From positions 1 through 14,433 of the forward strand of contig PEWQ01000028.1 in the NCBI GenBank assembly GCA_002780065.1: a stretch of DNA of 14,433 bases, read 5' to 3'. This stretch comes from Candidatus Hydrogenedentes bacterium CG07_land_8_20_14_0_80_42_17. Lineage in GTDB: Bacteria > UBA8481. The number at the start of each line of letters is the position of its first letter. Position 1 is the stretch's first letter. The notes below the pieces were generated by a model that searched no databases, was not told the origin of the DNA, and saw only the letters and a program-made list of their open reading frames with translations. Shown one piece after another: positions 5,835 to 13,118 of this stretch. The translations under genes were made by a program, and so were the position numbers.

Positions 5835-8800
5835 GACGTTATTATTCAGCAATTTTACTTCTTTTAATTCTTGCCGGAGCCCCGATTTTTGCTCAGTCTG
5901 TAAGGCCTTCTCAAAATGTTCCGGATGTTTACGTAGCCGCAAACAATTCTTTTGTCATAACCGTTCCAAATCTTACGAAGGTTGCTGTTGGAGATCCTCG
6001 AGCGGTTTCCGCCAGTGTTGTCTCTCCGACTGAAGTTCTTATTCAAGGCTCTTCTTCGGTATCGAAGCCGGATGGAAAACTTAATTTTGCGACTTCGAAT
6101 GTTTTTGTGTGGTCCGGCGACAGACGCTACGTTTACAGAGTAGTAGTTATAGAGAATGACGAATCTGCATCTTATCCGTACGGCGTAGACCGCATAGATG
6201 TTGAACCAAATAGAATAATATTCCGCGGCGCTTCCAATAATGTCGACCGCACCAAAGCTGAATGCAGAATTATGTGCGAATCTTTGGGATTGAAATATGA
6301 AATTAAAGTTGAAGCTCTTCAATTCGTAGGCGCTATGACCGCAGCGGCTGGTGTTTCAAGAGAAGTTATCGATGATGCAGTGAAAAGAAATCTTGTCGTC
6401 GTCGGAATGACTCTCGACGATTTGAAGCACTCGCGCGGCGAACTTCCTCCGCCTTATCGTTCCGATGCTTCGACCTCGGGTGTGATTGATTATTACAATC
6501 TTGAAGATGTAATTGTCGGAGTAATGAACGGAATTGTTATTGAAGCTGATAAACTTAATAGCATATCCGAAGAGCTTATTCAGACAGCAAAAGAAAATTC
6601 ATTGATTATGGCCGGCATGACTGATTCGCAGGTATTTTCTATTTTGGGTCAGCCTCCGGTTTCTCCGATCGTGAAGGAAGAAAATAAAATAATAGTTCGA
6701 GAATATGCTTATCCGACGATGCGAGTTATTACCAGAGATGGAATTGTCGAAAGTGTTTCATCAAACCATCCTTTGATTCCAAGCAGCATTACGCCTCAAA
6801 AAATAGATTTGGGTACGACTGTTTCTGCAACCGGTCAAACATTGGTAATGAGAGCTTATCGACTTCAGTACATATCAGGCGCAGACTTAGAGAAGAACTT
6901 ATCACTACTTTCGAAGGCTTGGGGGACAAGCATTGGTTTTACCACCGGATATACTACAGACGGACTTTTCGCAATAGTAAGCGATACTGCGACGATTTCG
7001 ATTGTTGACGGTTTGGTCATTCTCTGGGATAGACCGATGACTCAGGCTCCGATTGCTATTCAAGAGACGAAATACACGATACCGGAAGGCAGACAGTGGG
7101 ATGGAATAGCAAGGGTATGGCAGGTTATTCCTGCTCGTGAAGTCGGTTTCTTGATGGCGCGATTTAATAATTCTGTAAGTGAAGCTAGAAGAAAAAATGT
7201 AGCGGACGAAATTAATAGATCGATTTCTACTTTGCCTGTGATTCCTTTTGCGTCGCCGTTGAGTATGAATTTAAGCGGAGCGACTTTAACTGTGACCGGA
7301 GTGCCTGAACAAGTTTCGATTATAAAAAATATTTTAGAAGGAATGATACCTGACATTATCGGGAAAGATTTGAATTCGGCTGTTGCTCAGGGAATTCTTC
7401 TTCCCGGAATGACGAAACAGCAGATTGAGGCTGCGAGGGGAGTCAAACTCGATGCTGGAAGGCGAGTTGAACTCTCGAATGGCAGTATCGGCTGGCTGTA
7501 TGAGTTAGGAGACCGAGCAGTTTTGTTGAATGAAGATATTCTCTCAGAAGAGAGAATGTATCCTGCAGGCGATGCGGTAAGGAATGCGAAGAGTGAAAAG
7601 AAACTGATCAGGTATTTATTGAGATCAGATGTTGAATCGATACTTGGACAGACTCCAAAAAGAATAACTCGAAGAGAAGATGGAATCACAGTAGTGAACT
7701 ATGATTTTGGCGAAGCATTATATTGGAACGATAGACTTGAGAGCATGAACGGTCTTGCGGGTTCAGAAATGCAGAGACTGGGAATATCCGTCTCTGTGCC
7801 TTCGACTGACGGAGTAGATTTCCAACTGCTTACTCCGGAAGAACAGCAGACTGTTATTCGCAGAGGAGTAGTGATGACCGGAATGACCGAACGCGACGTA
7901 GCGCGTGTGGTCGGGCAGGCTCCGTTCAATATAAAACCTGGCACTCTTCCCAACGAAAAGATTTACGTATATTCGGATTATGAAGTCACTTTCAGCGATG
8001 GAATTGCTTCGAAGGTGACATCGATCGGAGAGGGCACGCCGAGAATTATTGCTCTTCGTTCGCGCAGAGCATCTGACATGGTTTCACTGATTCTTTCTAG
8101 TTTTTCAAACATGTCTGAAGTCGGTCTTACAGCGGATACTGTTTCAAATCGGCTTATCGTTCGCGCAACTAATGACAAATTTATCGAGATAGAACGTTTC
8201 TCGAAAGCGATGGATCAGCAGGAAGTTCCTCAGGTATTGATTGAAGCTAAGTTTGTTGAGATGAATCGTCAGGCGGCAAAACAGCTCGGAGTTGAATGGG
8301 GACTTTCGACTCAGGCTGACGGAGGCAACAAGCCGTTTGTAGGATTCGGCGGTTCTTCATCGAGAACTGATGCTCAGACTCAACCTGCGGCTGGAGTAGT
8401 CACCGGAACTACCGGTTCCGGCGGCACAAATCAGACAATTTCGCTCGGCGGAGATGCAGGAATGCTTTTGGGAATGTTTGGCGGAAATGGTTTCTCATTC
8501 GGCGGATTGAGATATGCAAATGTCGATGTAATGGTTTCTGCTCTCGAATCTCGCGGAGATGCTGAAGTGTTATCTTCTCCGAGAATCGTCACACTTAATA
8601 ATCAAAATGCCTCATTGAAATCGATTGAGACTGTTTACGATGTGACAACGACTCAGACGATAGATCCTCTTACGGGTTTGACGACATTTTCAACTACGAC
8701 CAGTCCGAAGGATGTGGGAATCGAACTAAAGGTCAATCCTACGATTGGGCAAGACGGAGTCATTTCGCTGGATATTGACGCAACAGTTTCCAGAGTTGTA

Positions 8801-9175
8801 AGAACGCATAATTACGGAGTAGGATCGAATGTAATAATCATAAATGAAACGAGCGAAAGAAATTCCAAATCGCGTGTTATGGTGAGAACCGGCACTCCGC
8901 TTGTTATCGGAGGACTTTCTTCACGCGACTCAACTAGGACTGAACAGAAAGTTCCGTTCCTCGGAAATATTCCTATTCTTGGGAATTTATTTAAGTCGCA
9001 ATCAAAGGTTGGAACAGATGTTGATCTTCTAATCTTTCTTACGGCCCGCATCGCCCCGCCTGACGGAACCATTAGCTCTTTGGATCAGGTTTTATCCGCG
9101 CCGCGGCCTCAGATTCAAAATCCTCAAACTAACATTGAATTGCAAACAGCGCCCTCGGCAGGTTTGACTCGATAA
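5831..9175 (+). CDS. cpaC: Giant Tad secretin (CpaC/RcpA-type) with BamE-like repeats
   Basis: Outer-membrane channel subunit of the Tad machine. A signal peptide (MRRYYSAILLLLILAGAPIFA) is followed by a pilus-secretin N-terminal domain (residues 30-107: FVITVPNLTKVAVGDPRAVS, TEVLIQG, VFVWSG) and a weak BON-like stretch (120-163). Secretin N-type modules lie at about 337-403, 425-505 and 736-797. The secretin core runs from 799 to 1077 with VLIEAKFVEMNRQAAKQLGV, ALESRGDAEVLSSPRIVTLN, KVNPTIG and the signature VPFLGNIPILGNLFK (1041-1055). Five SmpA/OmlA/BamE-like repeats occupy residues 173-311 (two), 507-642 (two) and 666-733 (one). Residues 829-890 form a Gly/Ser/Thr-rich insert in the core. 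At 1114 aa it is about twice the size of a usual CpaC. The frame is intact and a GGAG site lies 7 nt before the ATG. It overlaps cpaB by 4 nt and ends 1 nt before the TadZ gene. Confidence 0.92.
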   Translation: MRRYYSAILLLLILAGAPIFAQSVRPSQNVPDVYVAANNSFVITVPNLTKVAVGDPRAVSASVVSPTEVLIQGSSSVSKPDGKLNFATSNVFVWSGDRRYVYRVVVIENDESASYPYGVDRIDVEPNRIIFRGASNNVDRTKAECRIMCESLGLKYEIKVEALQFVGAMTAAAGVSREVIDDAVKRNLVVVGMTLDDLKHSRGELPPPYRSDASTSGVIDYYNLEDVIVGVMNGIVIEADKLNSISEELIQTAKENSLIMAGMTDSQVFSILGQPPVSPIVKEENKIIVREYAYPTMRVITRDGIVESVSSNHPLIPSSITPQKIDLGTTVSATGQTLVMRAYRLQYISGADLEKNLSLLSKAWGTSIGFTTGYTTDGLFAIVSDTATISIVDGLVILWDRPMTQAPIAIQETKYTIPEGRQWDGIARVWQVIPAREVGFLMARFNNSVSEARRKNVADEINRSISTLPVIPFASPLSMNLSGATLTVTGVPEQVSIIKNILEGMIPDIIGKDLNSAVAQGILLPGMTKQQIEAARGVKLDAGRRVELSNGSIGWLYELGDRAVLLNEDILSEERMYPAGDAVRNAKSEKKLIRYLLRSDVESILGQTPKRITRREDGITVVNYDFGEALYWNDRLESMNGLAGSEMQRLGISVSVPSTDGVDFQLLTPEEQQTVIRRGVVMTGMTERDVARVVGQAPFNIKPGTLPNEKIYVYSDYEVTFSDGIASKVTSIGEGTPRIIALRSRRASDMVSLILSSFSNMSEVGLTADTVSNRLIVRATNDKFIEIERFSKAMDQQEVPQVLIEAKFVEMNRQAAKQLGVEWGLSTQADGGNKPFVGFGGSSSRTDAQTQPAAGVVTGTTGSGGTNQTISLGGDAGMLLGMFGGNGFSFGGLRYANVDVMVSALESRGDAEVLSSPRIVTLNNQNASLKSIETVYDVTTTQTIDPLTGLTTFSTTTSPKDVGIELKVNPTIGQDGVISLDIDATVSRVVRTHNYGVGSNVIIINETSERNSKSRVMVRTGTPLVIGGLSSRDSTRTEQKVPFLGNIPILGNLFKSQSKVGTDVDLLIFLTARIAPPDGTISSLDQVLSAPRPQIQNPQTNIELQTAPSAGLTR
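6347..8029 (+). repeat. Five BamE/SmpA-OmlA-like protein repeats in the secretin
   Basis: Units (nucleotides): R1 6347-6553, R2 6560-6763, R3 7349-7558, R4 7592-7756, R5 7826-8029. R1, R2, R3 and R5 share a leading helix, then VGMTLDDL, AGMTDSQVFSILGQPP, PGMTKQQIEAARG and TGMTERDVARVVGQAP respectively; R4 has lost GMT but keeps RSDVESILGQTP. After a variable gap each has an aromatic strand (IDYYNL, REYAYP, WLYELG, VNYDFG, YVYSDY) and most end in a D/N-G-I turn (MNGIVIEA, RDGIVESV, SDGIASKV). The spacing fits the small alpha-alpha-beta-beta-beta fold of SmpA/OmlA (BamE). The repeats are diverged at protein level and not visible as DNA repeats, so they are old. Confidence 0.7.
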
Positions 9176-9176
9176 A

Positions 9177-10430
9177 ATGGCTGGTATTCGAATTGTTCTC
9201 CTTTCAGGTGAGATGGAGGAACGTGTTCGGCTTAAGAAGGCTTTTCTTGTTGAACAGAACATGGAAGTTGTCGGCGAGTCGGATAATGCCGAAGAAGGAT
9301 TGAAATTAATCAAAGATTTAAATCCCTCGATTGTTGTTATTGATTCGAAGTTAGCCGGAGAAAATTCCGATGGGCTTGCCGCCGCGGAGCTAATATCAGT
9401 ATCAGCTCCTGCTTCGGATATCATTATCATTTCAGAAGAAGGAACGGACGGCTTGTTCATGCGTAAAGCAATGCTTGCCGGAGCGCGTCAGGTTATTCCA
9501 AAGCCTTATGATCCTGGCGATTTAATAGAGATTGTCAAACTTGTTGCCAACATAAGCGAAAAGAAGAAAGAGGCGATGGCGAAGCTTCTAGGTGCGAGAG
9601 AAGAAGAGGTAGTCGCATCAAAGACAGTTGCAATTTTTTCTACAAAGGGCGGAGTGGGAAGAACTCTATTAGCGACTAATCTCGCATGTGCGATCAAAAA
9701 ACTTACTGGGAAAAAAGTCTGCCTAGTGGATTTGGATCTTCAATTTGGAGATGTTGCGATCATGATGCATCTTCAACCTAAGAATACCATTGCAGGTCTT
9801 GCTCGAGAGATTGCCGATACTGGAGTATGCGACGATGAGGTTTTAGCAAACCATTTGCTAACGCATGAAGACAGCGGAGTAGTCGTGCTTACGGCTCCGG
9901 TTAGACCTGATGAAGCCGATCTTGTGAAGGGTACGCATATTGATGCTATTGTAAAGAAGTTGAAAGAGAAGTTTCACTATATTGTTATCGACACACCCGC
10001 GTTTTTGACCGATTCAGTTTTGACAGCTCTTGAACTCTCGGACTTTATCTTTTTACTTTTGACAATGGAACTTCCAACAATAAAAGACGGAAAACTTATG
10101 CTCGAAATAATGCAGACATTCGGCTATACGGATGAAAAGGTCAAGATCATAATGAACAGAGAAGCGTCGGATACTTCGTTTAAGAAAGCTGATATTGAGA
10201 AGGCTCTTGATTCCGAAATAGCCGCAACTATTCCGTCAGAAGGCATAGTCATTATGCCGGCAGTCAATGAGGGCGAACCATTTTATATCAGATCGCCTGA
10301 TTCGAAGGCGTCTGCGGCAATAAATGAAATAGTTAAGTTAATTGCCGCAGACGATATCAATCCTGATGCGATGACTGCGTCAAAGCCCGCAAAAAAATCC
10401 GGCGGTTTCTTTGGGAAGAAGAAGAAGTAA
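9177..10430 (+). CDS. tadZ: TadZ/CpaE: receiver-like domain fused to MinD/ParA-type ATPase
   Basis: Cytoplasmic protein expected to place the Tad machine in the cell (family knowledge). Residues 4-125 form a response-regulator-like domain with the acceptor-type Asp at 56 (VVIDSKL), Ser at 86 and Lys at 109 (IPKPYDP). The acidic pair expected near the N-terminus is absent (VLLSGEMEER), so phosphorylation is doubtful. Residues 148-395 form a MinD/ParA-type ATPase: deviant Walker A TKGGVGRT (156-163) with signature Lys157 but Arg162 in place of the Walker lysine, LVDLDLQFGD (183-192) with two Asp, and YIVIDTP (268-274). The tail is GGFFGKKKK after a short flexible linker, possibly a membrane- or nucleic acid-contacting patch (inference). 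The gene starts 1 nt after the secretin stop with only a weak ribosome binding site, suggesting coupled translation. Confidence 0.9.
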   Translation: MAGIRIVLLSGEMEERVRLKKAFLVEQNMEVVGESDNAEEGLKLIKDLNPSIVVIDSKLAGENSDGLAAAELISVSAPASDIIIISEEGTDGLFMRKAMLAGARQVIPKPYDPGDLIEIVKLVANISEKKKEAMAKLLGAREEEVVASKTVAIFSTKGGVGRTLLATNLACAIKKLTGKKVCLVDLDLQFGDVAIMMHLQPKNTIAGLAREIADTGVCDDEVLANHLLTHEDSGVVVLTAPVRPDEADLVKGTHIDAIVKKLKEKFHYIVIDTPAFLTDSVLTALELSDFIFLLLTMELPTIKDGKLMLEIMQTFGYTDEKVKIIMNREASDTSFKKADIEKALDSEIAATIPSEGIVIMPAVNEGEPFYIRSPDSKASAAINEIVKLIAADDINPDAMTASKPAKKSGGFFGKKKK

Positions 10431-10482
10431 TTTTTTTGTCTCAGAAGAATTTTTAATTTTCAATACAGAAGCAATTGGATTT

Positions 10483-10511
10483 TTGACTTAATTGTTCTTT
10501 ATATGTAATAT
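10483..10511 (+). promoter_or_regulatory. Sigma70-type promoter ahead of the tadA-tadB-tadC module
   Basis: TTGACT (10483-10488) is followed by exactly 17 nt and TAATAT (10506-10511), the same -10 sequence as in the NlpC/P60 promoter. Transcription would start near 10518, giving a leader of about 90 nt that contains both inverted repeats before the TadA start. No clear terminator separates this from the TadZ gene; the T run after its stop (10431-10438) has no stem before it. Confidence 0.55.
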
Positions 10512-10520
10512 TTCTTCATA

Positions 10521-10549
10521 GAATGTAAGTCGTGAGAGGAATTACATTC
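10521..10549 (+). repeat. Inverted repeat in the leader of the motor operon
   Basis: GAATGTAA (10521-10528) and TTACATTC (10542-10549) are perfect 8-bp inverted copies around a 13-nt spacer. They lie just after the predicted transcription start, so they could be an operator for a dimeric regulator or an RNA stem-loop at the transcript's 5' end. Confidence 0.45.
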
Positions 10550-10555
10550 GAATGG

Positions 10556-10581
10556 TAGCCGCAGGCTTTAGCCTGCGTTAC
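10556..10581 (+). repeat. REP-like palindromic hairpin
   Basis: CGCAGGC-TTTA-GCCTGCG (10560-10577) is a perfect, GC-rich 7-bp stem with a 4-nt loop in an otherwise AT-rich gap. Flanking GTA and TAC (10556-10558, 10579-10581) extend the pairing with a small bulge. Composition and form are those of a dispersed intergenic REP-type element. There is no T run after it, so it is not an intrinsic terminator. Confidence 0.6.
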
Positions 10582-10601
10582 AAATTGAAGTGAGGTAGAT
10601 T

Positions 10602-10608
10602 GGAGGAG
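10602..10608 (+). promoter_or_regulatory. Ribosome binding site of tadA, unusually close to ATG
   Basis: GGAGGAG is a near-perfect Shine-Dalgarno, but it ends 1 nt before the ATG at 10610 (3 nt if GGAGG is the pairing core). A second weaker GAGGT lies at 10592-10596. Either spacing is off optimum, or translation begins at the next in-frame Met (codon 10, 10637). Confidence 0.5.
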
Positions 10609-10609
10609 T

Positions 10610-12091
10610 ATGTCGCTTTTAGAACGTCTTGAATCGATGAAGAAGACTGCGCAGAAAGACAAGACTGCCCGCGCGTCAACGCCGGAAACTCTTTCTCCGC
10701 GCGATTCTCTAAAAAAAAGAGTTCAAGATAAACTAATTGCTGAAATAGATTCGAGCATTTTAAATCAGCCTGATCCTGATCTTAAGCGAACATTGCTCAG
10801 AGCTAGAATCGAAGAAAATATTGCAATCATAGGTTCGGAAATCGGAGTTTCTCTCACTAAAAAAGAACATGAAGATGTAATTAAGGAACTGCTGGATGAT
10901 ATTCTCGGACTGGGTGTAATTCAGCCTTTAGTAGAGGATGAAGATATTTCGGAAATAATGGTGAATGGTCCTAATCAGATTTATGTCGAAAAAAAGGGAA
11001 AAATTATTTTAGCAGACATTACATTTCCAAGTGAAGAATCAGTCCGTACGTGCATAAGCAAAATTATTGCGCCGCTTGGAAGGCGATGTGATGAATCAAT
11101 GCCGTATGTAGATGCGCGTTTGAAGGACGGCTCTCGTGTTAATGCTGTCATACCGCCTTTAGCACTCAATGGCTCGACTATTACAATACGTAAGTTTCAA
11201 AAGAATCCATTGAGGATTCCCGATTTGATAAGGTTTGGCGCGCTTACTGAAACATTTGGGGATTTTTTGAAGGCAACAGTGACAATTGCAAGAAATGTTG
11301 TTGTATCCGGAGGAACAGGTTCTGGAAAGACAACACTGCTTAATGCTCTTTCATCTTTCATAGATGAAGGAGAAAGAATTTGCACTGTTGAGGATGCGGC
11401 CGAGATACAAATCCTTCAGCCGCATTGGATCAGACTTGAGACTAAGGCGGCAAATGTTGAAGGCAAAGGCGCAGTCACAATGCGGGATTTAATCAGAAAT
11501 ACTTTACGCATGAGACCTGACAGGGTCATCGTTGGCGAATGCCGCGGCGGTGAAACTCTGGACATGCTTCAAGCGATGAATACAGGTCACGACGGATCTC
11601 TGACTACGCTCCATGCAAATACCCCGCCTGATGCTGTTCGACGCATAGAGACAATGGTTCTTATGTCCGGAGTTGATCTTCCATCGAGAGCTATACGCGA
11701 ACAGATTGCGTCCGCAATCCATGTGATTGTTCAGCAGTCGAGACTCTCTGACGGTTCACGTAAAATTACGTATATTTCTCAATGCACAGGTTTTGACGGG
11801 CAAGAGGTTCAACTAGCCGATATTTTTAAATACAATCAGACAGAGCTTTCTGAAGAAGGAAAGATAATCGGTAAGTTTGAACCGTGCAGATTCGTTCCGA
11901 CTTTTTACAAACTATATTTGAAGAATGGAATAATAATTCCTCTTACTATTTTTGGTTTTACAAAGGCGGAATCTGTGGAATGGATAAATAAAAATCTGCA
12001 GGATGAAATCAAGCGCGCTCCTTCTCTTGTCGAAAAACTGTCGAAAGAGAATGCAAAGATTGATTTCTCTCATATTAGAGCGGGACATTAA
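10610..12091 (+). CDS. tadA: TadA/CpaF motor ATPase
   Basis: Hexameric cytoplasmic ATPase that powers pilus assembly or secretion through the TadB/TadC platform. After a charged N-terminal tail (1-35) and a helical region (36-105) come the CpaF blocks: LGVIQPLVEDEDISEIMVNG (101-120), SMPYVDARLKDGSRVNAVIPP (163-183 region) and TITIRKF (190-196). The catalytic core has Walker A GGTGSGKTT (234-242), the acidic segment CTVEDAAEIQI (258-268), Walker B RVIVGECRGGE (305-315) and the His box GHDGSLTTLHANTP (326-339). All key residues are present. The normal family end is near KNGIIIPLTIF (438-448). Here about 45 further residues follow, charged and helical, without recognised identity. The gene starts a separate transcription unit with tadB, tadC and DUF192. 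Confidence 0.95.
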   Translation: MSLLERLESMKKTAQKDKTARASTPETLSPRDSLKKRVQDKLIAEIDSSILNQPDPDLKRTLLRARIEENIAIIGSEIGVSLTKKEHEDVIKELLDDILGLGVIQPLVEDEDISEIMVNGPNQIYVEKKGKIILADITFPSEESVRTCISKIIAPLGRRCDESMPYVDARLKDGSRVNAVIPPLALNGSTITIRKFQKNPLRIPDLIRFGALTETFGDFLKATVTIARNVVVSGGTGSGKTTLLNALSSFIDEGERICTVEDAAEIQILQPHWIRLETKAANVEGKGAVTMRDLIRNTLRMRPDRVIVGECRGGETLDMLQAMNTGHDGSLTTLHANTPPDAVRRIETMVLMSGVDLPSRAIREQIASAIHVIVQQSRLSDGSRKITYISQCTGFDGQEVQLADIFKYNQTELSEEGKIIGKFEPCRFVPTFYKLYLKNGIIIPLTIFGFTKAESVEWINKNLQDEIKRAPSLVEKLSKENAKIDFSHIRAGH

Positions 12092-12109
12092 AATGAGTGC
12101 GGGGAAATA

Positions 12110-13117
12110 ATGCTTCAACTAGTTGTAGGTGCATTTCTACTAATTTGTATTGCTGTTGTAATATTGCTTGTTAAACGAGTTAAAACTCGTGATGATGGAA
12201 CGAATAAACTTGAGAAGACGCTCGCTCCTTATATTGACAGAGATTATTTCCAAAAACTTGAAAAGCTTGAGGCTGAAGAGGCGACTCTCGGAATTAAAAA
12301 AAAGAGCGCTCTAACTAACGTTTCCAAGATAATCGAAAAGGTTGTTGTCTTTGAAGGTTACAGGCAGAAATTGGCAGTGAAACTCTCTGCCGCCGGAATG
12401 CAATGGCGCGCCAGCGAATTTCTGACTTTGATGATGATTATCGGAGTCTTCTGTTTCTTCTTGGGAATGGCTATAGGAAAGATTATGTGGAACAATCCTT
12501 TGATTGTCGGAATTCCGTTGGGCTTTATTGGTTTTCAGTTTCCAAATTTAGTTCTCGGATTCAAAAAGTCTTCTAGACAAAAAGCTTTTCAAGGCCAGCT
12601 TGTCGATACTCTCGGACTAATTTCGAATTCTCTGAAAGCTGGATACTCTTTTCTTCAGGCAATCGAGATGGTATCGCGCGAAGCGCCTTCACCAACAAAA
12701 GAAGAGTTTCAAAGGCTCATAAGAGAAAATTCTCTGGGTATGCCTTTAGATGACGCGCTTGAAGCGTTGGGCAAGAGAATAGAGTCAGAAGATTTCAACC
12801 TAACGGTTACTGCTGTTATGATTCAGAGACAGATCGGAGGTAATCTCGCTGAAGTTCTTGAAAATATATCTGCAACGATTCGTGAGAGATTAAAACTTAT
12901 AGGCACAATTAAAGCTTTGACAGCTCAAGGAAAGATGGGCGGAATTGTGATTACTGCGCTTCCGACAGGACTTTTCGCCATAATGTATTTTCTAAATCCG
13001 GACGTGATGGGAATGTTGTTTCAAGAAAAGGTCGGTTGGATTTTAATTGGCATCGGACTTTTCATGCAGGGGCTTGGAGCTTTTGTCATAAAAAATATGC
13101 TGAACGTGGAGATGTGA
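12110..13117 (+). CDS. tadB: TadB inner-membrane platform protein
   Basis: Integral inner-membrane component that, with TadC, forms the platform driven by TadA. An N-terminal membrane helix (residues 4-22) is followed by a charged cytoplasmic linker (23-100). Two hydrophobic segments (103-122 and 130-149) precede the GspF-type domain (about 160-282), with VDTLGLISNSLKAGYSFLQA (165-184), DDALEALGKRIESEDFNLTV and IQRQIGGNLAEVLENISATI (238-257) as typical TadB blocks. Two C-terminal membrane segments (about 277-296 and 307-328) finish the protein. Length (335 aa) is normal. It follows tadA after 18 nt with a GGGG ribosome site, and ends 1 nt before tadC. Confidence 0.92.
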   Translation: MLQLVVGAFLLICIAVVILLVKRVKTRDDGTNKLEKTLAPYIDRDYFQKLEKLEAEEATLGIKKKSALTNVSKIIEKVVVFEGYRQKLAVKLSAAGMQWRASEFLTLMMIIGVFCFFLGMAIGKIMWNNPLIVGIPLGFIGFQFPNLVLGFKKSSRQKAFQGQLVDTLGLISNSLKAGYSFLQAIEMVSREAPSPTKEEFQRLIRENSLGMPLDDALEALGKRIESEDFNLTVTAVMIQRQIGGNLAEVLENISATIRERLKLIGTIKALTAQGKMGGIVITALPTGLFAIMYFLNPDVMGMLFQEKVGWILIGIGLFMQGLGAFVIKNMLNVEM

Positions 13118-13118
13118 G

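Noticed and set aside
5864-6322. 152-residue open frame on the - strand inside the secretin gene
   Set aside because: It lies wholly antisense to a confidently identified secretin, its translation is compositionally odd and matches no family I recognise.
6347-8029. Secretin repeats as a recent DNA tandem duplication or assembly artefact
   Set aside because: The units are similar only in protein pattern, with different spacing and no shared long nucleotide stretches, and the frame is intact throughout.
10431-10460. T-rich stretch after the TadZ stop as an intrinsic terminator
   Set aside because: There is a T run but no stable stem before it, so the required hairpin is missing.
10560-10577. 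GC-rich hairpin as an intrinsic terminator
   Set aside because: No T run follows the stem and it lies downstream of a promoter and just upstream of the tadA ribosome binding site; a REP-like element fits better.
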